Assembly (NCBI GenBank): GCA_018296165.2
Contig: JACKQL020000019.1
Location: 682,001 to 746,000 of the forward strand
DNA: 64,000 nucleotides
DNA from: Termitomyces sp. T153
Taxonomy: Eukaryota; Basidiomycota; Agaricomycetes; Agaricales; Lyophyllaceae
Direction: 5' to 3'
The notes under the pieces were generated by a model that saw only the letters and a program-made list of their open reading frames with translations, was not told the DNA's origin and made no database searches. Made by a program: the position numbers and the translations under genes. Every line of letters begins with the position of its first letter. The first letter of the stretch is position 1. This document shows, in pieces, positions 46,377 through 57,486 of the stretch.

Positions 46377-49300
46377 ATGTCTGTTATTCCTGATTCCGGT
46401 TTTTCCATTTCTTCTAGGCGTTCATCCCAAAGGGATACATCAACCTCTCGTTCATCTTTCTCGTCCAACCTTCCGTATCAACTGCCAGCACCGTTTGTTC
46501 CTCCTTCATTAGCTTGGTCACAGTTCCCCGATGTCGAAATTCGGTCCCGAACTATCGATAACGCCTTTCCTCCTATCCCAGATGACAAAGCTGTCAAGCA
46601 AGTAGACCCGCAGGATATGTAGGTCGATTCTACTCCGTTCTGGCGAAGTTGTTTCTCTAATGAAGTTATTAGTGGAACCCCGGATAGCTGGGTACTCCGT
46701 GACTCTCGAATGGTACGGCTGACGGGAAAGCATCCATTCAATGCCGAAGCCAAGTTGAACGTTCTCTTTTCGAAAGGTTTCCTCACCCCTAGCAATTTGT
46801 TCTTTGTCCGAAACCATGGGGCTGTACCGCAGGTGGACACAAAGACCGCGAGAGAGTGGAAGATTGCGATACATGGGTATGAATGAGTCTTGTTCTCCGT
46901 GGACTCGAGTAAGAAAACTAGTTTCTAGACTATGCGACAATCCTGTAGCCTTCACCATTGAAGAACTCCGGTTTAAGTTCGAAGTGATAACTATGCCGGT
47001 TACGCTTGTCTGCGCGGGTAATCGCCGCAAAGAGCAGAACGTCGTACAACAGTCACTTGGATTCTCCTGGGGCGCAGCTGGTCTCTCTACTGCACTGTTC
47101 ACCGGCGTAAGATTAGCTGATGTTCTGGATCATGTCAAGCCGAATCGGGGAGCGAAGCACGTTATTTTCGAGGGATCTGATTCCCTTCCCAATGGTCCTT
47201 ATGGAACGAGGTATGACTGTTGTCATTCGATTACCCTCAGGTGGGTGATGCGCAGCAGCCAGCTTCTTTCTTGGGCTCGAGATCGAAGAAGAGGTATGAT
47301 GCTCGCATGGGGAATGAACGGGCTTCCGTGAGTTCATCGCAATCATAATAACGAAGGATATGGAATTCAGTGAATTGTTAGACTTGAACCCGATCACGGA
47401 TTTCCCTTGCGACTCGTCGTCCCGGGACAAATTGGAGGTAGATCTGTAAAGTGGTTGAGGCAGATTGAGCTCTCTCCGATTGAGAGTCAACATCATCTTC
47501 ATTTCAACGACAACAAGGTTCTTCCTATGCAGATTGGACCAGATCGTGCAAGAGCGGAGGAAAAGTGGTGGTATGACCCAAGGTCTGCGTCTCAAAACTC
47601 ATCGAGCTTAGTCCCTTGATAGTATGTCACTAGATACATGATTCGAGACCTGAACGTCAATAGCGCAATCGCGTGTCCTGATCATGAAGAAACAGTACAA
47701 GTCCAATATGAAGGAACATACACTTTACGAGGTTACGCCTATGCTGGCGGTGGACGTCGGATTACGCGTGTCGAGGTTTCCATCAATGACGGAGATACAT
47801 GGGAACTTGCGGAGATTGAATATCCTGAAGACAGTTTCCGCTCTGTCGCGTTCTCTGATTCGGTCTATGGGGCTCTGGATCTCACCGATAGCGATCAATG
47901 CTACTGCTGGTCGTTTTGGTCGCTGACCGTACCACTCCGGTCATTACGAGATAGTCCGAGCATCTGTGTCAGAGCGATGGACGAGTCATTGGCCCTTCAG
48001 CCTAGAAACATGTATTGCAACGCGACTGGAATGATGAATAACTGGCACGTAGTGTATCACGTATTTGAAATTGCAGAACTCATAAAGATTTAGGTGGTTT
48101 AGAGTATGCATCCATGTCCTCGGGGACGAACGATTGCAGTTTGAACACCCAACAAGTGAGTAAGGCGCTGTCAAGGTTGCATTGATTGATCATGACTGAC
48201 GGTTCAAGTGGCCGGGACCCAACCCGGAGGATGGATGCAGCGATTAAAGGATCAAGGCGAGGATCCTTCGAAACCAGTCTTCTCTACCTCAGCGCCAAAT
48301 ACGACGAAAACAGAAACCAGCAGCGCTTCAGCCCCGCCTCCGGCCGTTTCCATGATACGTTCCGAGGTTAACCAGAAAATTACTGTCGGAGAGCTTCGCG
48401 CTCACACTCACTGCAAAAATCCTTGGTTCGTCGTTTATGGCGAAGTCTGTATCATCAATGTCTTCATTACTTGGACTCAAGACAGTGTCATAGGTATACG
48501 ACGCAACAACATATCTCAATGATCATCCTGGTGGACCTCAATCTATTACCCTCGTTGCTGGAGAAGACGCTACTGAGGATTTTATGGCCATACACAGCTC
48601 TGATGCTAAGCGGAAGCTGGCCGGGTATCATATAGGAACTCTGGTTGGAGAAATCAAAGAGTTGAAGGCTTCTGACGACTCGTCATCTTCTGCGTTCCTT
48701 CAACCAAACAAGTGGAAAACTGTCACTCTTCAGACGATGATAGATGTTTCCAAGGACTCCAAAGTCTTCCGCTTCATACTAGACCACAAGGAGCGGGATC
48801 TTGGCCTTCCGATAGGGCAACATGTTTACGTCCGCCTTCGCAGAAAGATCAATGGGAAGGCTGATGTCGGCGAGCTTGTTCAACGTGCATATACACCTAT
48901 TTCGAAGAAGAACGACAGAGGCTTCATCGATATGCTCGTAAAGTAAGTTCATGTACTTGACACGGTATAGCTCTTATTCATAATGGCATCAGGATATATT
49001 ATCCCACCAAGCACTTCCCTCTGGGAGGACGTATGACCTTAGGGTTCGCTGAACTCACGGTCGATGATACTATTGAACTCAAGGGTCCCATAGGGCACTT
49101 TGTTTGGCTCGGAAATGGTATGGCTAGCCTTCATGGGAACCTGAGACGGATTCGGCAGATTGGTTTGATCTGTGGTGGAAGCGGTATTACGCCTATCCTC
49201 CAGGTTCTGCGTGGAATTTTTACCGATACCACCAATAACGATACAGATGTGTGGGTCGTAGACATCAATCGTGACGTTGGGGATATCCTCTGCAGGGATG

Positions 49301-49602
49301 AACTCGATGAATTGGCGAAGACGCATAGTTCGCGATTATCTTTGCGCTACTCATTGACAAGCAAATCCATTCCCAAAGACTGGGATCAATCTGTAGGCCG
49401 GTTGGATGCAAAAATGATGAACAAGTACCTTCCTGCTTTATCAGCGGATGGTCTGATCTGCATATGTGGACCTCCTGCTATGGAACGAATGGCGAAAGGT
49501 AATTTTGTTACGCATTTGTGATCCAGCTTGTCGTTTGACATGTTCACAGATCACCTCGTGGGCATGGGTTGGGACGGAACTTCGCAAATCGTCATCTTCT
49601 GA
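46377..49602 (+). CDS. niaD: assimilatory nitrate reductase, NAD(P)H
   Basis: Reduces nitrate to nitrite in the cytosol. Exons: 46377-46618, 46673-46876, 46929-47210, 47259-47327, 47382-47582, 47634-48044, 48094-48155, 48209-48444, 48494-48942, 48993-49498, 49550-49602; 904 aa, the family's usual size. Domains in order: Ser-rich tail; molybdopterin domain (NLFFVRNHGAVP, VTLVCAGNRR with the Mo-ligand Cys, GMMLAWGMNGLPL, RLVVPGQIGGRSVKWL); Mo-dimerisation domain (NSAIACPDHEE, RAMDESLALQPR, NATGMMNNWW); cytochrome b5 (TYLNDHPGGP, heme His); FAD part (QRAYTPIS, GPIGHFVW); NAD(P)H part (GLICGGSGITPILQVLR, CICGPPAM). The intron after exon 6 uses a GC donor (GCACGT). The exon 4 acceptor is CAGCAG, giving two in-frame choices that differ by one Ser. 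Confidence 0.97.
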
Positions 49603-50901
49603 TTCAAATTCGGGATCATATCTAGTATAACTTACGTAGGAAATCGAAGGTGTTGTTAGGATTTAATAAATCGGTTACTTCTTCCATTTTTCGTTACGTC
49701 AAGGTGCGGTGGGACATACAGGAGCAGAGAAAGTGTCAATTGGGGTATAAATGCCAACCATTTAATGTAGGTACTCCCAGGCCTTTTAAAAATGCCCTTG
49801 CCATCTTTTTAAAAATAAGTAGCGAATAGGAAAAGGCAAACAATAGCGTTGGTGGGGTCTGACCATGACTCGACATTCATTGACACCATCCAGGTGTCAT
49901 TCCGAAGCCTCATGCGACATTTGCGTTGTCTGCATCATTTACGCAACCTCCTAGGCCCGAGACTTGATCCATAAATAGGATGTGAGGTATACCAAACGTG
50001 GAACTGCCTTTTGATCGTCAAGATTCTGCACCCACACCTGTTGACGCCTTGTGCAGCTTCTGTCACTTCAGATGGGTTGCTATCCGAGGCAAATGGATCC
50101 ATCGTGGCTTTGTGCCGTCGCTCCTTGCAGAACCGTTGAGGACGCTGGTAAGTATCACTTGCAACATTACACGTGATAATTGTGCATGTATTACATGCAA
50201 GTCGTTGCGCGGGGTATCCTCACAAGCAAAAACTCAAGCCAGCTGACGATCTCCTTTTCGGGGTCCCTCGGTTGAAGTTCTGAAAAAGACCACACTGCAA
50301 TCCACACCTTGTTGGTACATTCCTGCCATCACTCATCCCTCTGTACGATCTTCAGCCCTGGATTTTCCCGTCAACGAGGCGCTGCGTATATGATTAGCGC
50401 ATCTGAAACCGCACAGTTTCAAAGATCGACGGCAATAGAGATACGTAGTCTGAAGACTAGATATAAATAATATGTGCTCAGTATCATGCACGTCGATGTG
50501 GAGCGAACTGAGGTGTAACAAACAATGAAAACATATCAAAGGTGGCGTAGCCAGGCACACGTGATGTAAGAAACTAAGACGCGTTATCCTGACACGTTCA
50601 CTCTCTGACACGCGGGTTCCTTACGGGGTGGGATCTGCAGAAGATCAGAGGAAAATAGTAAGCATGTCCGAGTCAGCTGTTCTCGCCATCAATAGAAAAC
50701 GGGGTTGGGTTGGTCAGAACTTGAGAATCTCATCCATAAATTGGTGGGAGAGATGTTGATTAGAAATTTTAGTCGTACCCATCTGGCTTCGACAACAGAC
50801 TCCCTATCCCAGTGCCAAGTGCAACATTTCTTTTTCAATTTAATACTCCAGTTTCTCCTTTAGAATCCACTTGTAGTCCATTAATAACACATGATGAATA
50901 C
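49603..50901. other. intergenic, no gene recognised
   Basis: 1.3 kb between convergent ends of the nitrate reductase and amidase 2. An 82-codon plus frame at 49998-50246 begins MELPFDRQDSAPTPVDAL and has one CxxC; I cannot tie it to a family. Terminators for both genes presumably lie here. Confidence 0.4.
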
Positions 50902-52973
50902 TTATACCAAATTCAAGATATCCTTGAGCTGTGTCTTGGGAATTGCAGCTGGGAAAGCCTTCCGAAGATGACGCGTCGTTGTTCTCATTTCATAAGCATA
51001 GGCAAACCCGATAAGGTCACTTTCCGAGAAAGCAGGACCGAGGAATGACAGACCAAAGGGGACCCCAGGCGCTGGATATACAGTACGAGGGCCAACGCGA
51101 CCGACAGCGACGTTTTCACTGAAAAATCCCAGGGGAACTAAGGTGCAATCTGCATCAGCGCCCTGCCTCGTCAATGGATCAAAAATCTGACATGCCTGAG
51201 ACAACAGGGTAACCCGCGATCGCTAAAAGACTCTTTAAGTGTCTCTCGCAATGAAAGAGATGTTATGCATGCCTGGCGGGGTTGAAGTTAGGCCATCCGA
51301 GGGTAGGATTAGTGCATCGAGATTGTACTTTTGCAACGCAGCATCAATGCCCCTGGTCCCGCCAAGGTCGCGATTCATAGCAAGAGCCGCGGCGAAAGTG
51401 GAATCATGTCCTGTTGTGGCCTCAGAACGTATGAGGCTGGAAGTTGTTTGTGTTAGATCGTGAATTTGTCTCCGAGACGAGACATACATTGACTGGTCTT
51501 CGAAACCTTCAGGCTTTTCGAGATCAGGGTTGTCGTCATTGAACTTAATGAGGTCGGCCATAGTCCTCACACCCGAGGGGTTTAATAATAAGTGGGAAAG
51601 GTATTTGTTAAGTCCGATCTTAGAGGTTCATTGATCAGTGACACTTTCATACTTTCTAAATTCATACCTTGAAATCGGCATCGAGAACTATAGTCTCAGC
51701 CTTTGAAGCTTTGATCTCATCAATAGACGGTAGATCAGCTGGATCAACAACTGTAGCACCTAGGCTGCGGATGACTTCAAGGGCTTCTTCAAAAGCTGCC
51801 AGAATCTCAGGATGGCTGCCGTTTTCATCATCAAAGAACACCCGACGGGGTACGCCGATCCGTTTTCCCTCAAATGCGCGTGAATTCAAAGCCTGGGTAA
51901 AATCGGGCACGATATCGGGCTGGGAGAGTGTGTCACTGTCATTCGGGTCCTTCCCAGCTATCACAGACAAAACGGCGGCCGCATCAGCGACGCAACGTGT
52001 CATTGGACCGACTGTATCTTGATGCGAGGATATTGGCACGACTAGCCAGGTAAAAGTTCATGAGCAAACAATTGATTAAGTAAACCAGCCTCTCAAACCT
52101 CCTGCACGCGAAGTGAGTCCTACTGTCGGCTTTATACCAACGATATTATTATGACTTGTAGGACTTATGATACTCCCATTTGTTTCTGTACCAATGGCCA
52201 CGGCTGCAAGGCCAATAGACACAGCAACGCCCGAACCAGATGATGAGCCACTTGGATCTGCACTAGGGTAATATGCATTGGTCGTTTGCCCACCCACGCC
52301 GGACCAGCCGGAAGCACATTTGCCGCGATAGTGTGCGAGTTCTGAGAGATTGGTTTTCCCTGGGTTGGTTGGTGTGAGACTCGCAGTTCCGCAGAAGGGA
52401 AAGATGGTACATACCAAGGATTATTGCTCCGGCTGCCCGAAGCCGCTTCACTATCCATGCATCATCCGGAACGATGGAGTGCTGAAGACCGAATGATCCC
52501 GCAGTTGTATCCATGCCTGGAAGATAACGAGCGCTGAAGGTGGTGATATCACACATAGCCTACCTTCAGAAGCAACAGTGGCGATGTTATCCTTTGCTCC
52601 GAAAATGAGAATGCGTGCGTGCCCACGAATCACGTTTTACTAAATACCTTCAAAAGGACGGGAATTCCGTGAAGAGCACTTCGTACAACCTTCTTCTGGC
52701 GTTCAGAATCTAATTCTGCTGCTTTGCTCAAGGCGGTCGGATTTGTTTCAAGAACGGCGCGAAGAAATGGCCCTTTCAGATTTACTTCTTCGATCCTAGC
52801 AAAATAGGCCTAGAGGATGAAGATCTGTGAGCTTTAGAACTCTGGAACCTTATACTGATATTTAAAATGAATACCTTGACGAGATCTACAGAGGAGAAAT
52901 GGCTCGCATTCAGCCCTGCTTGAAGTTCGGCTATGGTGGCTTCATACAAGTCTGGGTGCATGTCGTTATGCAT
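50902..52973 (-). CDS. amidase signature-family amidase 2
   Basis: Paralogue of amidase 1. Exons (transcription order): 52973-52875, 52809-52648, 52591-52564, 52516-52415, 52359-52099, 52041-51668, 51618-51488, 51436-51273, 51222-51196, 51137-50902. All ten exons match amidase 1 in boundary and phase, and seven have equal or near-equal lengths. Catalytic motifs are intact: HGIPVLLKDNIAT, DPSGSSSGSGVAVSIGL, GTETNGSIISPTSHNN. Differences: the first exon begins MHNDMHPDLYEATIAEL and lacks the signal peptide of amidase 1, so it may be cytosolic unless an upstream exon was missed. The introns after exons 8 and 9 both start with GC (GCATGC, GCATGT). It lies just beyond the nitrate cluster. Confidence 0.92.
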
Positions 52974-53689
52974 GGTTATGCAAGTGTCAAGCAGATTTTT
53001 CGATAACTTGTTTAGCTTGTGATAGCTAGGGAATTACTCAGCCTAAACAATGAAACGACTCATGACCACATGACAGAGTCGTCTTATTTAGATTGACCTG
53101 CCCACTGAGCATAGTGTTTAAGGTTGAAGGTCATCCTACGTTCTTTTAGGAGGACAGATGGACTCGTGGTAGATGAAATTGTTGGGAATCCTGAAGGACG
53201 TTGGAAGCCGCGCAAGGTGCACATGTTGCGGACTACTTACAAGATTCTTCGAAAGTAGCAAAAATCAGGAGGGAATCCAAGGAAGACTGCGATGGAGAAG
53301 AAATACGTAACTCCTATTTGGTGTATACTATGCCAGGATGTAGATTACTTCTTGTGCGTTTTCAATGGAATTGACGTCAGTAATCTACGCTTCCAATGAT
53401 TCTGAGCCTACATGACACGATGGGGGGACGGATGTGAATCCAGATAGGTGTTTAGAGGCGTAGACTGGGCCGAACCCTCAAGGCGGCCATACTATAATGA
53501 TGCAGAAAAGACTTGAGGGGCACGTCGTACTTCTGCTGCGACAACATATTGAGCTGAAAATCGGAGTTCGCAAGGCTATGTCCTCACCATTGAGTTACTG
53601 GGAACTTCCGAATCAAGACTTGAACACAATCGGAAGAAAAAATTCGTCTCAAGCCTTCCATGAGCCCGGTCTCACAAATAAACACCTTC
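52974..53689. other. intergenic, no gene recognised
   Basis: A 73-codon plus frame at 53497-53718 overlaps the J-domain gene 3' end and has no recognisable motif. The left part should contain the amidase 2 promoter. Confidence 0.4.
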
Positions 53690-54709
53690 CTAGTGTAAAC
53701 TTCCCATCATTCCTATAGCCATCGCCAACACACACATAATCTGCAGGGCACGCCACGATCCGCTTATTCTTTGTATCTCTAGATCTCGCTCCAGCTCCTC
53801 AAGGACTTTGTCATTTTGGTTTACATAACCCGTGCGTTCTTCACTTGACCGCCATGGCTCATAGTGGGAACTCTTGCCAGGTTGCCGATGGATGTGTGTC
53901 CCTTGATGTGCTTGGCTTCGAGAAGATTCACTGGAGCGGGTATACGGAGAAGAGTGACGTCGGGAATATTCCCAGGCGTGCGTAGCGGTAGAGCCGGGAC
54001 GAGGCCGGTATCCGTAGTTTGAAGTACCAGGGCCTTGATGAGGGTGTCCATGGCGTACAGGATGAATGGGTCCGGAACGGGAGAGGAGAGAACGATCATA
54101 GAGTCGCCTACAAAATGATTATATCGCTTAAGGTAAGGATGGAGTGACGCTCACCGTTCGCGGTCATTGCTCAGCACGGTGTACGCCTCCGTCACACGAG
54201 TAAAAACCTCCTTCGATTTGGCGTCCTTTGACACATCCGGGTGGTGTTTCCTACTTAGCTACACGTTTCACATTCAGAGAGAAATGATGTCAATCATCGA
54301 ATTAAGTGAAGATCATGAGCAATCAAGGTGACCCCATAGCATTACTTTCCCACCTGATAAAAGTGCGACTGGATTGGATGTCAGACGTGGTTCAAAGCGT
54401 ATATCCCCGCGTAAGTACCTTTATCTGGCCCTTTGTCGCGCTACGAGGCACACCCAAGGTCTTATAGTGGTCAAAGTGTAGCTGTGAAGTCGAGAACAGC
54501 CGCTGACAGTTTGAACGTCTGCATCGCCATCCAGATAGACTATAACCTTTCCCGTTCAAAATTGTAGTTCGAGAAAGAAGCCGCAATGAGGAAGGCCCGG
54601 AGGCACAATTGGATGAGACCGTCACCATAATAATGGACGCTGAGCAAACCGTGACGAAAGATAAATAACTTAAGCAAACAATGTGACTCGGACGACCCCA
54701 GTTATCCAT
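53690..54709 (-). CDS. J-domain (DnaJ-like) protein, mitochondrial type with C-terminal membrane helix
   Basis: Co-chaperone that would stimulate an Hsp70 ATPase. Exons (transcription order): 54709-54419, 54368-54354, 54258-54155, 54107-53690; about 275 aa. The first ATG is used, but an internal Met at 54628 starts a better mitochondrial presequence ([20 protein letters not shown]) and is equally possible. J-domain: [38 protein letters not shown] (the HPD motif), [24 protein letters not shown] Ser/Arg/His-rich linker follows, then a predicted membrane helix [18 protein letters not shown] at the very end. Exon 2 is a 15-nt microexon (SHFYQ) needed for helix II of the J-domain. The frame at 53821-54099 that reads differently is a shadow. 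Confidence 0.88.
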
Positions 54710-55890
54710 TTTCCACCGTAAACTTTGAATATCCTAGCGGTGCAAGAGCCAGTCCCAGACTCTATTGTCACACATTTCTTATTGGAGTATGGAATCCAGT
54801 TCGATTGGAAGCTGATTTTAAATCATGGGTAAATCAGATTTATGTGGATTTATCAAGATTCACTCACTGAAGTAAGTAATCTGATTTGTGGCCTGATTGG
54901 ACGTTGGAGGTTCCTCCTGATTCCTCGTTATAATTATAATCAATATCTGTGATTCATTAAATTCTGTGGAGTCCCGCAGGTCATAGAAATGTCTGACATA
55001 TTTATTTTTCACAGTTCACATTTTCGAATTTTAAAACTTAGCTAAAGATATGATGCAGTTGCTTCTTATTAAGTCATACCCATTATTTTATAAGGTGTAT
55101 CAGGACCTGTTTGGCAGATCCAACGGGTGGGTTTTCTCAGCCCAGTGTATCTATAAAAAGTGATTTGATCAATTTTGATGGTCATGTGAGTGAGTGACAT
55201 TTGACTAGCCAGAGTCCAACTGTGATTACCGTGACTCTTTAGAATACTGACACTTACTTGTGATATCTTTGCTATTCCTCCTACTTCTCAGTTATTGCTA
55301 TAAATGATTAGTATATAACAACTGTAGATGTTATTCTACAGTAGCTTCTTCTCAATCCGGGACTTGTCCCAGTTCCTTCTGATTGTTGTAAGAACTCTTG
55401 TGTGACTGCACCATAACCATCAGGATGCTGCTGTTGCATATTTTGAACTTCTCCAAGTCTTACCAGTGTTTTATTCTCTCACAACTCTTGTGTCTTGGTA
55501 TCCTACAGTCTGATCAACTGAGGCCTTTCAGTGCTGTGAGTCATGACCAAAATCCCTACTTGCTAAATGTCATCTAGATATACATTTTGGAGCCAACAGG
55601 GCAGAAAGCCAGCTTGACAACTAAGCCCCATGGCTGTGTGTGAAATGGGACCACTTCAACATTACAGAATGCTGGAGGGAATCAAATTGACATCTGTATC
55701 TGATAGAATGGTACCAGGATTGGCCATCAGAAAAAAATCTTGAAGAATATATGGGTATGTCAAGTGAACCCATGGCACCCAGGCCATGTCTGAGGAATTA
55801 TATTAGTTGAATACCAGACCATAGCACAGAAGCTAGAACACCATTATATTATCTGAGACATAGAGTGCTTGATTCCGATTTAGAACCCAC
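54710..55890. other. intergenic and CpG-poor repeat-derived DNA
   Basis: From about 54.8 kb CG dinucleotides become rare and no gene-like frame remains. It leads into the copia gag fragment. No recognisable enzyme motif was found. Confidence 0.45.
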
Positions 55891-55892
55891 TA

Positions 55893-56059
55893 TTAGGCAG
55901 CTGGTGCAGCATAGTAATCCATGGGCAGGGCTGGATAAAATGGAGCATAGTAAGTTTTGGGTACCAACCTACCATAGACATTAGTTAAGTAGCTGGCAGG
56001 TGAGTATACAGGATTATATGTAGACATTGGGGACAGAGTAAGGGAGAGTCTTGATATTA
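55893..56059 (-). pseudogene. copia gag N-terminal fragment
   Basis: Minus-strand frame MSTYNPVYSPASYLTNVYGR then LVPKTYYAPFYPALPMDYY matches the gag start of the copia element at 24283 (MSAYNPAFNYTSYSTDIY). It directly follows an LTR copy in the same orientation. Only the beginning is present. Confidence 0.7.
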
Positions 56060-56830
56060 TGTCAGGTTCTGCTGACCTCAGGGGCTCAGATCCACTGGAC
56101 AAGTCCTTACTAGGCAGACACAACATTCTACATGTCTGTACTCTGGCAGGTTCCAGATGTGAGGGACTGACAAAGGTGAGTTTAGGGAAGTGGTTCAAGT
56201 AAGTTCCAAGAACTCTGGGGAGTCCTAAGGGTAGCATGAGCAAGAGGCAAGTGCTGGTGTGTAAGGTACTAATTCCAGGGGTGGCTATCAAGAAGGTGGA
56301 GTTGCTTGGGGTCATGCAAGAGAAGGGAGCAGAACTAGGAGCTGATGGGAGTTCAGATATAGAGTGTTTCATTCTTGGATCTAATTTGAAATTGGGTCTG
56401 AGCAAGTATGCAGGGTTGTGGGAAAAGGTAGAAACAGAGATAGAAACAGACAAGGTGGGACAAGAGACAAGACAAGAACAAAACAAGAACAAGATAAGAC
56501 TAAGACAAGAAAAGAGATGAGATTGAGACAAGTATGGAGACAGAGATTTGGAAACAAAAAGACAAACAGGCACTATTGTAGGTAATATCAAGACTACTGT
56601 AACTGATATTACTCTACAAGTCAAGGGAACTCCTTCAAGACTGTGGGTCTAACAGCAGGGCTCATTGGGCCACTAGAGTTTGCCAGAGAAGCATCAGAGT
56701 TTGCTGTGATGGGCACTTGGGGGGATGGAGGTTCAAGGAGGGCTGGCATGTGCCTCAGGCCATCGGAGTTGTTCAGGATGAGGGAGGTCCAAAGATGGGC
56801 CATAACAGTTGCACCTGCATTTAACAGATA
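56060..56830 (-). repeat. partial copia LTR copy
   Basis: On the minus strand it ends CAGAACCTGACA, like the solo LTR, and shares the TCTTGATATT and CTAGTAAGGACT landmarks. The 5' part (TGTCA end) is missing: near 56830 the sequence switches to gypsy gag. CpG-depleted. Confidence 0.7.
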
Positions 56831-56834
56831 AATT

Positions 56835-57010
56835 CAGGCATTGTTTTAATGAGTTCAGCAGAGTGGAAAGTAAGAGAGGCTTGGGTAAATTGCACCTGCT
56901 CTTCAGAATTGACAGATAATTTCAGACCTTGTCCTGGAGGCTTGGAGCATCAGGCTAGAAGGATGAGTTGGGTCATAAAAAGAGCACAGGGGGTAGTGAG
57001 ACACCAGTGG
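56835..57010 (-). mobile_element. gypsy gag fragment, second copy
   Basis: Nucleotide similarity to 15070-15250 in the same orientation, including GAGGCTTGGGTAA, CTTGTCCTG, GGCTTG.AGCATCAGG and TAGTGAGACACCAGTGG (TAGTAAGACACCAGTGG at 15 kb). This places another piece of the same gypsy family here. Confidence 0.7.
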
Positions 57011-57104
57011 AGAAGAGACCTCTGAGAGAGCCTAAAAGGAGAGCAAAGAGTTCAGGCAAGCAAAAAGGGGCTCCCAAATCAAATCTAGAGACTTGCTCTG
57101 CTGT

Positions 57105-57240
57105 AAAGGCAACCTCTGGAGGCTATTACTCAATCACAAAGCTGGCAAAGGGAGATACAAAGTCTATTCAGCCTGTACAAAAGTTCTAGAGTACTAGCTA
57201 CTCACCTAGCAGAGAAAGGTTCCAAAGAAAACAAGTCTAA
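57105..57240 (+). mobile_element. copia gag fragment, third copy
   Basis: GGCAACCTCTGGAGG and, 100 nt on, CTCACCTAGCAGAG...AAAACAAGTCTAA match 24420-24555 of the 23-26 kb copia element (GGCAACCTCTGGAGGG; CACCTAGCAGAGGGGAATCC). Orientation is plus, opposite to the fragment at 55893-56059, so the block is a mosaic. Confidence 0.6.
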
Positions 57241-57244
57241 AGAT

Positions 57245-57486
57245 TCTTTATACTAGATTTACTCCAGGGCTTCTGAGAAAATCACTCCACAACATTTGAA
57301 TCTGGAGTCCAATCCAAAAATGAAAATTTGCCTCAATCTCCAGCCTCTGGGCACATGAAAACACAGGACTGGTACTGTTGGATAGCCCTCAGTTGAAAGT
57401 ACTAGTGCCTCAAAGATATGAAGATGGGGCTGAAGAGTGGGCTTGGAATAAGGGAAACAAGATCAGGGCCCAAAACATGTAGTCCC
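57245..57486 (+). mobile_element. gypsy RNase H-region fragment, interrupted by the solo LTR
   Basis: Reverse-complement similarity to 12340-12560 (there in a minus-coding element), for example CCAGAGGCTGGAGAT and GTTTCC.TTATTC. The similarity stops at the solo LTR border and appears to resume after it (58616 on, CAGGGGAC), so both sides belong to one older gypsy copy. Confidence 0.65.

Noticed and set aside
46518..47102. 194-codon minus-strand frame
   Set aside because: Antisense to the molybdopterin domain of nitrate reductase.
53821..54099. 92-codon minus frame (MIVLSSPVP...) as the J-protein C-terminus
   Set aside because: Correct splicing (CG|G at 54155/54107) puts the J-protein in another frame, which gives LYDR and a C-terminal membrane helix.
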